A DNA stretch of 64,000 nt from Solidesulfovibrio carbinolicus (GTDB taxonomy: Bacteria > Desulfobacterota > Desulfovibrionia > Desulfovibrionales > Desulfovibrionaceae): positions 1,054,001 to 1,118,000 of the forward strand of contig NZ_CP026538.1 of assembly GCF_004135975.1 (NCBI RefSeq), in the 5' to 3' direction. Both the position numbers and the translations under genes were made by a program. Under the pieces are notes generated by a model. That model searched no databases. It worked only from the letters and a program-made list of their open reading frames with translations, and had not been told where the DNA came from. Positions within the stretch are counted from its first letter, which is position 1. Every line of letters begins with the position of its first letter. Of this stretch, positions 18,201 through 27,344 are shown piece by piece.

Positions 18201-21200
18201 CAGGCCCGGCGCTGGGACCGGGTGTTTCAAAGCGCCGAGTTCGGCCTGGCCCATGTCAACGCCAAGGACAACACCTTCATCGAGGTCAATCCGGCCTTTG
18301 CCCGGCAGCGGGGCTACGAACCGGACGAACTCCTGGGCAAGCCGCTCTTCCAGCTCATCCCCGAGGAGGACCGCCTCCGGGTCGGCCAGGCCATTGCCGG
18401 CTTTGACGCAGCGGGCCACGGCGTGGTGGAGACCGAGCATATCCGCAAGGACGGCAGCCGGTTCCCGGTCCTGGTGGAAGTGACCACCCTGCGCGACGCC
18501 GCCGGCGCCACGATTTCGCGCGTGGCCTACGCCCTGGACATCTCCGAGCGCAAGCAGGCCGAGGAGGCGCTTCGCGACATGGCCCGTTTCCCGGGGGAAA
18601 ACCCCAATCCGGTGCTGCGCGTCCTGCCCGATTTCACTGTGGCCTACGCCAATCCGGCCAGCCTGGAGCCGCTTGAGACCTTGGGCGGCGCGCCGGGCCA
18701 GCTCCTGCCTGAGGCCTTGCGCCCCCTGGCCGCAGCGGCCTTTGGCCAGGGCGTGCGGGCCAGCGGCGAAATCGGCGTGGGTTCCCGCCTGTTCGCCTTT
18801 TTCGTCCAGCCCGTGGCCGGGCGCGGCTACGCCAACGCCTACGGCCTGGACATCACCGAGCGCAAACGGGCCGAGGCGGCCCTGGCCGCCAGTGAGGCCC
18901 GCTACCACGGCCTGTTCGAAGCCATGGCCGAAGGCATGTGCCTGCTGGCCATGGTGCGCGACGCGAACGGGCAGGTGGTCGATTACCGCATCCTGGACGT
19001 CAACCCCGGCTACGCGGCCATTCTTGGCGTTGCCCGGGAACAGGCCATAGGCGGCAGCGTACGGGAGATCTACGGGATGGACGCGCCGCCCAATCTCGAC
19101 GTCTACGGGCGTATCGTGGAAACCGGTCGGCCCGAGACCTTCGAGACGTATTTCCCGCCCCTGCGAAAACACCTGGGCATCTCGGCCATGCGCACCGGGC
19201 CGGACCAGTTCGCCGTGGTTTTCGAGGACGCCACGGCCCGGGTCGAGGCGACAAACGCCCTGGCCCGCAGCGAGGAACGGCTGCGCCAGCTCGTGGAGTC
19301 CGCCCCGGACGCCATCATGGTGCAGTGCCAGGGCCGGTTTGCCCTGGTCAATCCGGCGGCGGCCCGCCTGTTTGGCGCGGCCAGTCCCGAAGCGCTGCTG
19401 GGCCGGGACATCGTGTCCATGATGCATCCGGATTCCCGGGAAATCGTGCGCCAGCGCATCCGGGACGTCAACGAGGGCCGCCGGCCCCAGCCCCTGGTGG
19501 AATTACGATACCAGCGCCTGGATGGCGCCTTTGTCGATGTCGAGGCCGTGGCCGTCCCCTTCGAGTTCCAGGGCCAGCCGTCCAGCCTGGTCTTTAGCCG
19601 CGACATCACCGAACGCGTGCGCGCGGCCGAGGAAAAGCGTCGCCAGGACGCCTTGACCGAAGCCGTGTCCCGCATCCAGGGGGCCTACGTCTCGGGCCAG
19701 TCCGCCGAGGCGATTTTCGCGGCGGCCCTGGCCGAGGTGGTGGCCGCCACCGACAGCCGCTTCGGCTACGTGGCCGAACTCGTGGAAGACGTCCCGGGAC
19801 GGCCCGTCCAGCGACTATTGGCCGTGTCCGACCTCGGCTGGGAGGCGGTTTCGGCTTCGATGCTGTCGCCTGATGAAGCCCGCAGCCTGATCTTCGACGC
19901 CACGGACGGGCTGTTGGCCGCCGCCTGCCAAACCGGAGGACCGGTCATCGCCAATGACCCGGCCGGCGATCCCAGGTCCAGCGGCCGATTGCCCGAGGGC
20001 CATCCGTCCCTGGAGGCGTTTCTGGGACTTCCCTTGCAGCACGGCCAGGAGTGCGTGGGGGCCATCGGCCTGGCCAACCGGCAGGGCGGTTACGACGCCG
20101 CCCTGGCCGAGCAGATCCGTCCCCTGGCCGAGGCCTGCGCCCGGATCATCGAACGGCTGCGCCTGGACCGCCGGCTCATTGCCGCTAAAAAAGCCGCCGA
20201 GGCGGCCAGCCGCTCCAAGTCGGAATTTCTGGCCAACATGAGCCACGAGATCCGAACGCCCTTAAACGGCGTGCTCGGGATGCTCCAGTTGCTCGACGGC
20301 ACGGACCTCGACGCGGAACAGGGCGAATACGTGGACAACGCGGTCAAGGCCTCCAAGCGGCTCACGCGCCTGCTCTCGGACATCCTCGACCTGTCCCTGG
20401 TGGAGTCCGGCCGGTTGGTCATCCGCCAGGAAGCCGTGGACCCGGCCGATCTGCGCGGCGCGGTCATGGACCTGTTTTCCCTGCCGGCCCGGGAAAAGGG
20501 CCTGTCCCTGTCCGTGGGACTCGATCCGTCCCTGCCCGGGCGTTTGTGGGCCGACGAGGCCAGACTGCGGCAGATTCTCTTCAACCTCGTGGGCAACGCC
20601 GTCAAATTTACCGACGCCGGGGGCGTGTCCGTGCATATCGCTCCGGCCTCACGGCGGTTCGACGCGGGCTTTCATCTGCTTATCACCGTGAGCGACACCG
20701 GCATCGGCATCCCCGACGACGAACTGGGCGTTATTTTCGAGCCGTTTGGCCAGGTGGAGGGCGTTTATGTGCGCCGGTTTGGCGGGGCTGGGCTGGGGCT
20801 TTCCATCGTGCGCCGGCTGGTGCGGCTCATGGGCGGGGAACTCGCGGTGGAAAGCGAGCTTGGCCAGGGCACGTCCATCCACGTGTCGCTGCCTTTGGCC
20901 CGCCAGTCGCCGGCCGGACACAGCGCAGTCCAGGCGTCGGCCGGGCCGGCCCGGGGCGGCCTGCGGCCTTTGCTCCTGCTTTTGGCCGAGGACGACGCCG
21001 TCAGCCTCATGAGCTTCGCCCGGATGCTCGAGAAGGCCGGCCATGAGGTGGACGTGGCCGAGAACGGGGCCGAGGCCGCGGCTATGGCGGCGCGCAAAAC
21101 CTACGACTGCATCCTCATGGACGTGCAGATGCCGGTGATGGACGGCGTGGCCGCCACCCGGGCCATCCGCGAAAACGCCGCCCTGGGGGACAGGGCCGCC

Positions 21201-21356
21201 ACGCCCATCGTGGCCATGACCGCCTACGCCATGGCCGGGGACCGGGAAAAGTTTCTGGCCGCCGGCATGGACGACTACGTGAGCAAACCCGTGGACGCCA
21301 AGGAACTGGAGCGGGTGTTGGCCCGGGTGACCGGACACGGGCAAACAGCGGAGTAG
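15282..21356 (+). CDS. CheB-like/CheR-multi-PAS-GAF hybrid sensor histidine kinase
   Basis: A protein of about 2024 residues. Order: degenerate CheB-like domain (about 8-200); CheR methyltransferase (about 208-480) with SAM motif AACSTGEEAYSLAM and CRNFLIYL; glutamate-rich coiled coil (about 640-716, repeated NEEL); about six PAS domains (about 720-1446); GAF (about 1457-1630); HisKA with phosphoacceptor His1655 in MSHEIRTPLNG; HATPase (about 1760-1883); receiver (about 1900-2020) with Asp1947 in LMDVQMPVMDG. It would sense several inputs, methylate a partner glutamate and run an internal phosphorelay. The catalytic Ser and His regions of CheB are not conserved. ATG 15282 is chosen over GTG 15255 because GAGGGG is spaced six bases from it. 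Confidence 0.92.
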   Translation: MVVALSVDREEASGTGFPVAGVVAGDAGRLGNFLAALPADCAAAVVVLADGQDPWELAALAGPDRLPVAAAENGARLAAGTVYLASARDGWTVAGGQLRQHSPGPADDPVDLFFVSLARECGACAVAILLDGDVTAGVRAVRAAGGLVLAAGGAQDVPDAFAGPWSGAAPDAVLPPAAMGAALAAYWSGLGCGAPGDPPAVQTDPRQTELEHAALGRVRELLAALAGHDAQAYKTGTLLRRCKKRMLLAASPSLADYADRLAGDPDELDRLFDDMLIGVTAFFRDPEAFALIENTALPDILGRLEPGEVMRVWAAACSTGEEAYSLAMLLAERPEVRQGRRAIKLFATDIDAKALETARRGVYHARHAAVLSPARREAFCRPSGDACQMARQLRESMVFAQHNLLRDPPFLGMDLIVCRNFLIYLNPEAQAKVLSLFAHALRPGGYLLLGPAEAIGSAQAFFDTVDKSWRLFRRMPATAAVPSPTRFVPPPALAHPSLAPLRAVAPNHEGLAEASLLARYAPPSVLVTPQEQIVRLVGDLNPFLELAPGEPSLSLGKLVKKTLRPAVREVLAAVARDGGEQAAGPASLPGFAGGVLVRGLPVADAWGNQAFTLLVFELQAAGPAVAAAATPPPPEQVELVVRYETALERLGDDLGRAVSRYETLTEELRAANEELVGANEELQSSNEEMDASREELQSLNEELNFVNAELQRKVDELAQARGFVENLLAAANVPTLVLDASLSVVRFTPATTCLFYFAPTDIGRPIANIKTTFEGSHLLDDCRQVLAGAGIIEREVRCEDGRWFVLRAYPFRSPEGAVDGVVLTFGEVTALKEAEAVLRRGQAELEELVARRTEELREKARLLDLAPVMVRDLDGRITYWNTGAQELFGYAPEEALGQVSWELLSTEFPQPVPVIMEELLQKGRWTGELHKRSKDGRFIDLAVTWVLNRDAASRPVSILEVASDVTERNRLEEQARRWDRVFQSAEFGLAHVNAKDNTFIEVNPAFARQRGYEPDELLGKPLFQLIPEEDRLRVGQAIAGFDAAGHGVVETEHIRKDGSRFPVLVEVTTLRDAAGATISRVAYALDISERKQAEEALRDMARFPGENPNPVLRVLPDFTVAYANPASLEPLETLGGAPGQLLPEALRPLAAAAFGQGVRASGEIGVGSRLFAFFVQPVAGRGYANAYGLDITERKRAEAALAASEARYHGLFEAMAEGMCLLAMVRDANGQVVDYRILDVNPGYAAILGVAREQAIGGSVREIYGMDAPPNLDVYGRIVETGRPETFETYFPPLRKHLGISAMRTGPDQFAVVFEDATARVEATNALARSEERLRQLVESAPDAIMVQCQGRFALVNPAAARLFGAASPEALLGRDIVSMMHPDSREIVRQRIRDVNEGRRPQPLVELRYQRLDGAFVDVEAVAVPFEFQGQPSSLVFSRDITERVRAAEEKRRQDALTEAVSRIQGAYVSGQSAEAIFAAALAEVVAATDSRFGYVAELVEDVPGRPVQRLLAVSDLGWEAVSASMLSPDEARSLIFDATDGLLAAACQTGGPVIANDPAGDPRSSGRLPEGHPSLEAFLGLPLQHGQECVGAIGLANRQGGYDAALAEQIRPLAEACARIIERLRLDRRLIAAKKAAEAASRSKSEFLANMSHEIRTPLNGVLGMLQLLDGTDLDAEQGEYVDNAVKASKRLTRLLSDILDLSLVESGRLVIRQEAVDPADLRGAVMDLFSLPAREKGLSLSVGLDPSLPGRLWADEARLRQILFNLVGNAVKFTDAGGVSVHIAPASRRFDAGFHLLITVSDTGIGIPDDELGVIFEPFGQVEGVYVRRFGGAGLGLSIVRRLVRLMGGELAVESELGQGTSIHVSLPLARQSPAGHSAVQASAGPARGGLRPLLLLLAEDDAVSLMSFARMLEKAGHEVDVAENGAEAAAMAARKTYDCILMDVQMPVMDGVAATRAIRENAALGDRAATPIVAMTAYAMAGDREKFLAAGMDDYVSKPVDAKELERVLARVTGHGQTAE

Positions 21357-21397
21357 GGATGGCGGCGGCCAGGAAAAGTCTCCTGCCTGACGGCCGC

Positions 21398-21432
21398 AAA
21401 AAAGCCCGCGACGGCGAACCGTCGCGGGCTTT
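21398..21432. terminator. Bidirectional terminator between the kinase and maeB
   Basis: A perfect 12-bp stem (21403-21414 with 21419-21430) with loop CGAA. A-run on the left gives a T-run for the minus-strand maeB transcript, and a short TT follows on the plus strand. Confidence 0.9.
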
Positions 21433-21462
21433 GTCGTGTGTGCCGGCCCGGCAGGGCGTCGG

Positions 21463-22782
21463 CTAGAAGTCGTAGTTGTAGGAAGCCACGTAGTCCTTGA
21501 TGCGCTTGTGGGCGGCGTCGATGCGGGTACGCAGGTCCTTTTTATACTGCTGCAGGTCCAGGGTCTTGGTGGCAACGCCCGTGTCCATGGCCGCCTTGGC
21601 CACGGCCGGGGCTTCCCATTCCAGCATACGGAAGTCCAGGGCCTTGGGGATGACGTAGTCGATGCCGAACTTCACGTCCTTTTCGCCGTACATGTCCATG
21701 ACCTCGACGGGCACGGGCTCCTTGGCCAGGGCGGCCAGGGACTTGGCGGCGGCCATCTTCATTTCCTCGTTGATCTTCTTGGAGCCGGCGTCAAGCGCCC
21801 CGCGGAAGATGAACGGGAACCCCGAGACGTTGTTGACCTGGTTGGGGAAGTCCGAGCGGCCGGTGCCCATGATGGCGTCGGGGCGGGCTTCCTTGGCGTC
21901 GTTGTAGGGGATCTCCGGGTCCGGGTTGGCCATGGCGAAGATGATGGGGTTTTTGGCCATGCTCTTGACCATGTCCTTGCTGACCAGTCCCTTGGTGGAC
22001 AGGCCCAGGAACACGTCGGCGTCCTTGAAGGCTTCGGCCATGTTGGCGAAGGCCTTTTTCTGGGCGAACTGGGCCTTGGTGGGGTGCAGGTCGGTGCGGC
22101 CGGCGTGGATGTGGCCCTTGGAGTCGAACATGGCGATGTTGGCCTGATCGACGCCCAGCGCCACATAGAACTTGGAGCAGGCGATGGCCGCCGCGCCCGC
22201 GCCGGAGACCACGATCTTGAGGTCCTCGATCTTTTTGCCGGCGATCTCCAGGGCGTTGATGATGCCCGCGCCGGAGATGATGGCCGTGCCGTGCTGGTCG
22301 TCGTGGAACACCGGAATGTCCATGATCTCGATCAGGCGCTGTTCGATCTCGAAGCACTCCGGGGCCTTGATGTCTTCGAGGTTGATGGCCCCGAAGGTCG
22401 GCTCGAGGAGTTTGACCGTCTCGATGATCTTCTCGGGGTCCTTGGTGTTGAGGTTGATGTCGTAGACGTCGATGTCGGCGAAGGTCTTAAAGAGCACGCC
22501 CTTGCCTTCCATGACCGGCTTGCCGGCCAGCGCGCCGATGTTGCCCAGGCCCAGGACGGCCGTGCCGTTGGAGACCACGGCCACGAGGTTGCCGCGGTTG
22601 GTGTACTTCCAGCCAAGCTCGGGATCGGCGGCGATGGCCAGGCAGGCCTGGGCCACGCCCGGCGAATAGGCCAGGGAGAGGTCTTTCTGGTTCCGGCAGG
22701 GCTTGATGGGCACGACTTCCAGTTTGCCCGTGCGCCAGACCGAATGGTAGTTCAGGGCTTCTTCCTTGGTGAAAAGCGCCAT
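21463..22782 (-). CDS. maeB: Malic enzyme, probably NADP-dependent, short form
   Basis: A 439-residue decarboxylating malate dehydrogenase converting malate to pyruvate and CO2. Family features: [62 protein letters not shown], and the Rossmann motif [14 protein letters not shown]. There is no phosphotransacetylase extension, unlike E. coli MaeB. It is the last gene of the dctA-frd-fum-nfn-mae run and is followed by a strong terminator. A GAGG site lies upstream of the ATG. With NfnAB next to it, the NADPH produced could be turned into NADH and reduced ferredoxin. The cofactor assignment is inference. Confidence 0.93.
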   Translation of the reverse strand: MALFTKEEALNYHSVWRTGKLEVVPIKPCRNQKDLSLAYSPGVAQACLAIAADPELGWKYTNRGNLVAVVSNGTAVLGLGNIGALAGKPVMEGKGVLFKTFADIDVYDINLNTKDPEKIIETVKLLEPTFGAINLEDIKAPECFEIEQRLIEIMDIPVFHDDQHGTAIISGAGIINALEIAGKKIEDLKIVVSGAGAAAIACSKFYVALGVDQANIAMFDSKGHIHAGRTDLHPTKAQFAQKKAFANMAEAFKDADVFLGLSTKGLVSKDMVKSMAKNPIIFAMANPDPEIPYNDAKEARPDAIMGTGRSDFPNQVNNVSGFPFIFRGALDAGSKKINEEMKMAAAKSLAALAKEPVPVEVMDMYGEKDVKFGIDYVIPKALDFRMLEWEAPAVAKAAMDTGVATKTLDLQQYKKDLRTRIDAAHKRIKDYVASYNYDF

Positions 22783-22815
22783 TGTGATACCTCGCTTGGT
22801 TGGTTTCCCGCGTTG

Positions 22816-24294
22816 TTACGCGTCGGCGGAATCTTCCGCCGCGTTGTCCGGTGGTTGCTTGCCCGCCGCGCCGCCGAGCAGGCGGTCGGCGATGGCCTTG
22901 GCCGCCCGGCGTCCCGCGCCCATGGCCGAGATGACGGTGGCCGCGCCGGTGACGATGTCGCCGCCGGCGAAGACATTGGGAATGGACGTCTCGCCCGTGG
23001 CCGGATCGGCCACGATGTAGCCCCGGCGATAGGTGTCCAGGCCCGGGGTGGTCTGGCTGATGAGCGGGTTGGCTCCAGTGCCCACGGCCACGATGGCCAT
23101 GTCCGCTTCCAGGGTGCAGGTGTCGCCCTGGCAGGCCACCGGCGAGCAGCGGCCCGACTCGTCGGGTTCGCCAAGCTCCATGCGCTGGAGCACGATTTGT
23201 TTGAGCCGCCCGGCTTCGTCGCCGATAAATTCCACCGGGGCGTTCAGGCACAGGATGTCGAGGCCTTCTTCCTTGGCGTGGTGGAGTTCCTCGCGGCGAC
23301 ACGGCATTTCGTGTTCGGTGCGGCGGTAGGCCAGGGAGACCTTGTCCGCGCCCAGGCGCATGGCCGTGCGTGCGGCGTCCATGGCCACGTTGCCGCCGCC
23401 GAAGACGACGACATGCTTGGCCGGGAAGGTCGGGGTGTCGGTGGCCGGGAACTTGTAGGCCCGGCCCAGGTTCACCCGGGTCAGGTACTCGTTGGCCGAG
23501 AACACGCCGATGAGGTTTTCGCCGGGCACGCCCAGAAAGCGCGGCAGGCCGGCTCCGACGCCGATGAAGACGGCGCTGTAGCCCGACTCCAGCAGCTCGG
23601 GCACGGTGATGGTCTTGCCGCCGACCCAGTTTGTTTTAAATTCCACGCCCAGGGCCTTCATGGCCTCGACTTCCTGGCGCACCACGGCCTTGGGCAGGCG
23701 GAATTCGGGAATGCCGTAGACGAGCACGCCGCCGACCTCGTGCAGGGCCTCGAAGACCGTGACCGGGATGCCCCGGGCGGCCAGATAGCCGGCGCAGGTG
23801 AGACTGGCCGGCCCCGAGCCGATGCAGGCGACTTTCAGGTCGTCGCGCGGCATGGAACAAGCCGGGCCGCCGGTGACGGTCTCGCAGGCGGTCTTGGCCA
23901 GGTGGGTGTCGGCCACAAAGCGTTCCAGCCGGCCGATGGCCACGGGTTCGCCTTTTTTGCCGACGATGCACGATCCCTCGCACTGGGTCTCCTGGGGGCA
24001 GACCCGGCCGCACACGGCCGGCAGGGAATTGGTCTGGCGCAGCACGGCGTAGGCTTCGTCAAGGTCGCCGGCCGCGATCTGTTTGATGAACCCGGGGATG
24101 TCGATCTCCACGGGACAGCCCTTGCGGCAGGCGGGTTTTTTGCATTGCAGACAGCGCGCGGCCTCGGCCAGGGCCATCTCGGCCGTGTAGCCCAGGGCCA
24201 CTTCCTCGAAGTTGCGGGCCCGGACCTTGGGATCCTGCTCGGGCATGGCCGTGCGGGGGGCTTTCGCTTTCTTACTTGGAGCAGTTGCAGCCAT
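22816..24294 (-). CDS. nfnB: NfnB/GltA-like NADPH oxidoreductase subunit
   Basis: A 492-residue flavoprotein of the glutamate-synthase small-subunit/NfnB group. It starts with a double [4Fe-4S] region, CLQCKKPACRKGCPV near residue 48 and CGRVCPQETQCEGSC near residue 94, then a FAD site IGSGPASLTCAGYLAARG near residue 156, and an NAD(P) site VVFGGGNVAMDAARTA near residue 288. The last FAD segment VFAGGDIVTGAATV is near residue 443. With NfnA it forms NADH-dependent reduced ferredoxin:NADP+ oxidoreductase, which couples (bifurcates) electrons between NADPH, NAD+ and ferredoxin. It overlaps nfnA by 23 bases. The extended acidic tail after about 465 is unremarkable. Confidence 0.92.
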   Translation of the reverse strand: MAATAPSKKAKAPRTAMPEQDPKVRARNFEEVALGYTAEMALAEAARCLQCKKPACRKGCPVEIDIPGFIKQIAAGDLDEAYAVLRQTNSLPAVCGRVCPQETQCEGSCIVGKKGEPVAIGRLERFVADTHLAKTACETVTGGPACSMPRDDLKVACIGSGPASLTCAGYLAARGIPVTVFEALHEVGGVLVYGIPEFRLPKAVVRQEVEAMKALGVEFKTNWVGGKTITVPELLESGYSAVFIGVGAGLPRFLGVPGENLIGVFSANEYLTRVNLGRAYKFPATDTPTFPAKHVVVFGGGNVAMDAARTAMRLGADKVSLAYRRTEHEMPCRREELHHAKEEGLDILCLNAPVEFIGDEAGRLKQIVLQRMELGEPDESGRCSPVACQGDTCTLEADMAIVAVGTGANPLISQTTPGLDTYRRGYIVADPATGETSIPNVFAGGDIVTGAATVISAMGAGRRAAKAIADRLLGGAAGKQPPDNAAEDSADA

Positions 24295-25123
24295 GGCTCT
24301 TGAACTCCTCGTAGGAAAGACGTTCCTGATCCTTGAAAGCCGTCAGCCGGGCTCCAAGCTCGCCGAAATCCACGGCATGGCCGTCGAATTCCGGACCGTC
24401 CACACAGGCGAAACGCGTCTCGCCGCCAACGCTCACCCGGCAGGCGCCGCACATGCCGATGCCGTCAACCATGATGGAATTGAGGCTGACCGTGGTCTTG
24501 ACGCCAAACGGCCGGGTGGCCTCGGCCACGGCCCGCATCATGGGCACCGGGCCGACGGCCACCACTTCGGCCACGGTCTTGTCGTTTTCGAGCATTTCGA
24601 CGAGCAGGTCCGTGACCAGCCCTTGCCTGCCGCAGCTGCCGTCGTTGGTGGCAATGAGCACCTCGGGGCAAAAGGAGCACAACTCGTCTCGAAACAGCAG
24701 CAGATCCTCGCAGCGCGCGCCGATGATGGTCACCACCCGGTTGCCGGCCATGTGGTGGCCCTTGGCGATGTGGTGCATGGCCGCGATCCCGGTGCCGCCG
24801 CCGACGCAGATGACCGGGCCGTCCACTTTGTGGATCTCGGTCGCGCGTCCCAGCGGTCCGCACAGGTCCAGGATGTCGTCGCCGGCATCCAGGGTCTCAA
24901 GATGGGCGGTGGTCTTGCCCATGACGAGATAGACCAGGGTGATGGTGCCTGCCTCTTTGTCGGCGTCGGCGATGGTCAGGGGAATGCGTTCCCCGTCCTC
25001 CCACACCCGAAGGATCACGAAGTTGCCGGGCAAGGCCTTGGCCGCGATATGCGGGGCCTCGATGACCAGCTCGCTGGTCATGCCCGGAATCAGTTTGCGC
25101 TTGCGCAGGATCCGGCTTGGCAT
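24272..25123 (-). CDS. nfnA: NfnA-type FAD/NAD-binding [2Fe-2S] subunit
   Basis: A 283-residue protein of the dihydroorotate dehydrogenase electron-transfer/sulfide dehydrogenase family. FAD-binding barrel residues are at about 1-100 (ERIPLTIADAD), the NAD site CVGGGTGIAAMH follows at about 106-118, and the C-terminal [2Fe-2S] motif is MCGACRVSVGGETRFACVDGP. It is the NADH-reactive partner of NfnB, and the two genes overlap, the usual nfnAB arrangement. It follows fumB by 30 bases. In sulfate reducers the complex balances NADPH, NADH and ferredoxin during organic acid oxidation. Confidence 0.92.
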   Translation of the reverse strand: MPSRILRKRKLIPGMTSELVIEAPHIAAKALPGNFVILRVWEDGERIPLTIADADKEAGTITLVYLVMGKTTAHLETLDAGDDILDLCGPLGRATEIHKVDGPVICVGGGTGIAAMHHIAKGHHMAGNRVVTIIGARCEDLLLFRDELCSFCPEVLIATNDGSCGRQGLVTDLLVEMLENDKTVAEVVAVGPVPMMRAVAEATRPFGVKTTVSLNSIMVDGIGMCGACRVSVGGETRFACVDGPEFDGHAVDFGELGARLTAFKDQERLSYEEFKSHGCNCSK

Positions 25124-25153
25124 TGGGGCTCCGATGCGCGCCGCGCGGCGCGT

Positions 25154-25696
25154 CTAGCCGAGGTTCGGTTTCACGTACAGCTCCCCGCCATGACAATCGT
25201 TGATGACCAGAAGCGGGAAGTCCTTCACCGTCAACTCCCGTATAGCCTCAGGGCCAAGGTCTTCGTAGGCGATGACCTTGGCGTCGGTGATGCGCTGCGA
25301 CAGCAGCGCGCCAGCTCCGCCGGTGGCGCCCAGGTAGACCGCCTTGTGTTCGGCCAGGGCGGCCTTGACCTCGTCGCTGCGCTTGCCCTTGCCGATGGTG
25401 CCCTTGAGCCCCAGCGAATGCAGACGCGGGGCATAGGTGTCCATGCGGTAGCTCGTGGTCGGACCGGCCGAGCCGATGGGGCGTCCCGGAGGCGCGGGAG
25501 AAGGCCCGACATAGTAGATGAGCGCGCCCTTCAGGTCAAAGGGCAGGGATTTTCCGGCGTCCAGGGTCTCGACGAGCCGTTTGTGGGCGGCGTCGCGGGC
25601 GGTGTAGATGTGGCCGGTGATGAACACCACGTCGCCGGTCTTGAGCTTTTCGACGTCGGCGTCGGTGATGGGCGTGGTCAGATGATGTTCGGCCAT
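25154..25696 (-). CDS. fumB: Class I fumarase, beta (C-terminal) subunit
   Basis: A 180-residue subunit of the two-subunit class I fumarate hydratase/tartrate dehydratase family. Visible motifs are GDVVFITGHIYTARDAAHKR, GPTTSYRMD and KGTIGKGKR, the segments that shape the active site with the Fe-S alpha subunit. The ATG at 25696 shares its A with the alpha subunit stop (TAATG), so the two are translationally coupled. The longer in-frame upstream extension is alpha-subunit sequence and is rejected. It interconverts fumarate and malate in the cytoplasm. The symbol follows the two-subunit naming, not E. coli fumB. Confidence 0.93.
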   Translation of the reverse strand: MAEHHLTTPITDADVEKLKTGDVVFITGHIYTARDAAHKRLVETLDAGKSLPFDLKGALIYYVGPSPAPPGRPIGSAGPTTSYRMDTYAPRLHSLGLKGTIGKGKRSDEVKAALAEHKAVYLGATGGAGALLSQRITDAKVIAYEDLGPEAIRELTVKDFPLLVINDCHGGELYVKPNLG

Positions 25697-26535
25697 TAGA
25701 AGATGACCTCCTTGTGGCGGGCGCTGTGGCACTGGATGTTGACGGCCAGGGGCAGGCTGGCCAAGTGGCACGGCGCGACCAGGATCTTGACGGCCAGGCT
25801 CGTGGTCTTGCCGCCAAGGCCCATGGGGCCGATGCCCAGGGCGTTAATGGCGGCCAGCAGTTCGTCCTCGAGCTTGGCGATCTCGGGGTCTGGATGGGTG
25901 TCGTCCAGTTCGCGCATGAGCGCTTTTTTGGAATTGACCGCGGCCAGTTCGAAGTTGCCGCCGATGCCGACGCCGACGATGGTGGGCGGGCAGGGGTTGG
26001 GGCCGGCCTCGGCCACGCGGTTGACCACGAAGTCCTTGATGCCCTTCCAGCCCTGGGCCGGGGAGAGCATGGTGACGCGCGACATGTTTTCCGAGCCGCC
26101 GCCCTTGGCCATCATGGTGATTTTGAGCGTGTCGCCGGGCACGATGTCGAAGTGGATGATGGAGGGCGAGTTGTCGCCGGTATTCTTGCGGGTAAAGGGA
26201 TCGCAGGAGGATTTGCGCAGAAATCCGTCCTTGTAGCCGGCGATCATGCCGTCGTTTATCGCCTCGCGCAGGGTGGAGCCTTCCACGCGCACGTCTTCGC
26301 CGACCTCGACGAAAAAGACGGCCAGACCGCAGTCCTGGCACAGCGGCAGCCCGGTGTCCCGGGCCAGATCGGCGTTTTCCAGGAGCTGGCGGAAGATTTC
26401 CTTGGCGGCCGGGGCCTCTTCGGCGGCGTGGGCAGCCTCGAAGGCGGCGCGCACGTCGGCGGGCAGCTCGCGGTTGGCCGCGATGCACATGGCGGCCACG
26501 GCTTCGCGGATGTCCTTGGCTTGTACGATCTTCAT
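25696..26535 (-). CDS. fumA: Class I fumarase, alpha (N-terminal, Fe-S) subunit
   Basis: A 279-residue subunit carrying the oxygen-sensitive [4Fe-4S] cluster. The Cys ligands are seen in LPLCQDCGLAVFF (about residue 65), SSCDPFTRKNTGD and NPCPPTIVGVGIGG. Spacing to the preceding frdB stop is one base, so it is part of the same transcript. It ends in TAATG with the beta subunit. The start at 26535 agrees with family starts (MKIVQAKDIREAV). Expected role: hydration of fumarate to malate or the reverse, linking FrdABC and malic enzyme. Confidence 0.94.
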   Translation of the reverse strand: MKIVQAKDIREAVAAMCIAANRELPADVRAAFEAAHAAEEAPAAKEIFRQLLENADLARDTGLPLCQDCGLAVFFVEVGEDVRVEGSTLREAINDGMIAGYKDGFLRKSSCDPFTRKNTGDNSPSIIHFDIVPGDTLKITMMAKGGGSENMSRVTMLSPAQGWKGIKDFVVNRVAEAGPNPCPPTIVGVGIGGNFELAAVNSKKALMRELDDTHPDPEIAKLEDELLAAINALGIGPMGLGGKTTSLAVKILVAPCHLASLPLAVNIQCHSARHKEVIF

Positions 26536-26536
26536 G

Positions 26537-27292
26537 CTAGAAGTCCTTTTTGAGGAACTTGGGCAGGATGTTTTTGACGGCGGCCAAAGCCATCTTGCGG
26601 CGCAGCTTGCCGAGCTGTTCCTGGAGCGGAATCTGCTTGGGGCAGACGTCTTCGCAGGCGAGCAAGCCCATGCAGCCGAAGATGCCTTCGTCGGTGCCGA
26701 CGATATCGAAGTAATCTTTCTCGGTGCGCTGGTCGCGGGGATCAAGAATGAACCGGGCGAGCCTGTTTAGGGCCACCGCGCCGAGGAAGTCCTCGCGCAT
26801 GAGCGCTGTGCCGCAGGCGCCCACGCAGCAGCCGCATTCGATGCAGCGGTCCAGTTCGTAGATCTGCTCGGCCAGGGCGTTGTCCATGCGCTCTTCCTGA
26901 GCCTTGGGGTCGAATTTCTTGTCGGTGTGCACCCAGGATTCGACCTTCTGGTACATGCCGCGAAACCAGGTGCCGGTATCGACGGACAGGTCGCCCACCA
27001 GCTTGAAGACCGGCAAGGGCATGAGCGTGATCTCGGCGGGCATTTCCTTGGTCTTGGTGTGGCAGGCCAGGCCCGGCCGGCCGTTAATGACCATGGCGCA
27101 AGCGCCGCAGATGCCGGCCCGGCAGCAGAAGTCGAACATCAGGGTCGGGTCGATTTCCTCGCGGATGCGGTTGAGCGCAATAAAAAGGGTCATGCGCTCG
27201 GTTTCGTCTAGGGTGAATTTGTCCATATGCGGCGAGGACGCCGGATCGGACGGGTTGTACCGGAATATATTGAAAGTCAGCGTTCTGCCCAT
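26537..27292 (-). CDS. frdB: Fumarate reductase iron-sulfur subunit
   Basis: A 251-residue subunit with three cluster motifs: plant-type [2Fe-2S] FCCRAGICGACAMVINGRPGLAC near residues 55-80, [4Fe-4S] CIECGCCVGAC near residue 150, and the third set CMGLLACEDVCPKQIP near residue 207 for [3Fe-4S]. It carries electrons from the FrdC hemes to FAD in FrdA. The start is ATG 27292 with AAGGAG eight bases upstream; the upstream frame extension is not family-like. A hairpin repeat lies in the 121-base gap after frdA. Confidence 0.96.
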   Translation of the reverse strand: MGRTLTFNIFRYNPSDPASSPHMDKFTLDETERMTLFIALNRIREEIDPTLMFDFCCRAGICGACAMVINGRPGLACHTKTKEMPAEITLMPLPVFKLVGDLSVDTGTWFRGMYQKVESWVHTDKKFDPKAQEERMDNALAEQIYELDRCIECGCCVGACGTALMREDFLGAVALNRLARFILDPRDQRTEKDYFDIVGTDEGIFGCMGLLACEDVCPKQIPLQEQLGKLRRKMALAAVKNILPKFLKKDF

Positions 27293-27344
27293 TTTCTTCT
27301 CCTTTTCGCTCACAAACTGCGACACTGCCTCGCCGCTGCGTCAT

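Noticed and set aside
21436-24303. A 955-residue plus-strand frame opposite maeB and nfnB
   Set aside because: Antisense shadow of high-G+C coding sequence; the minus-strand products are unmistakable.
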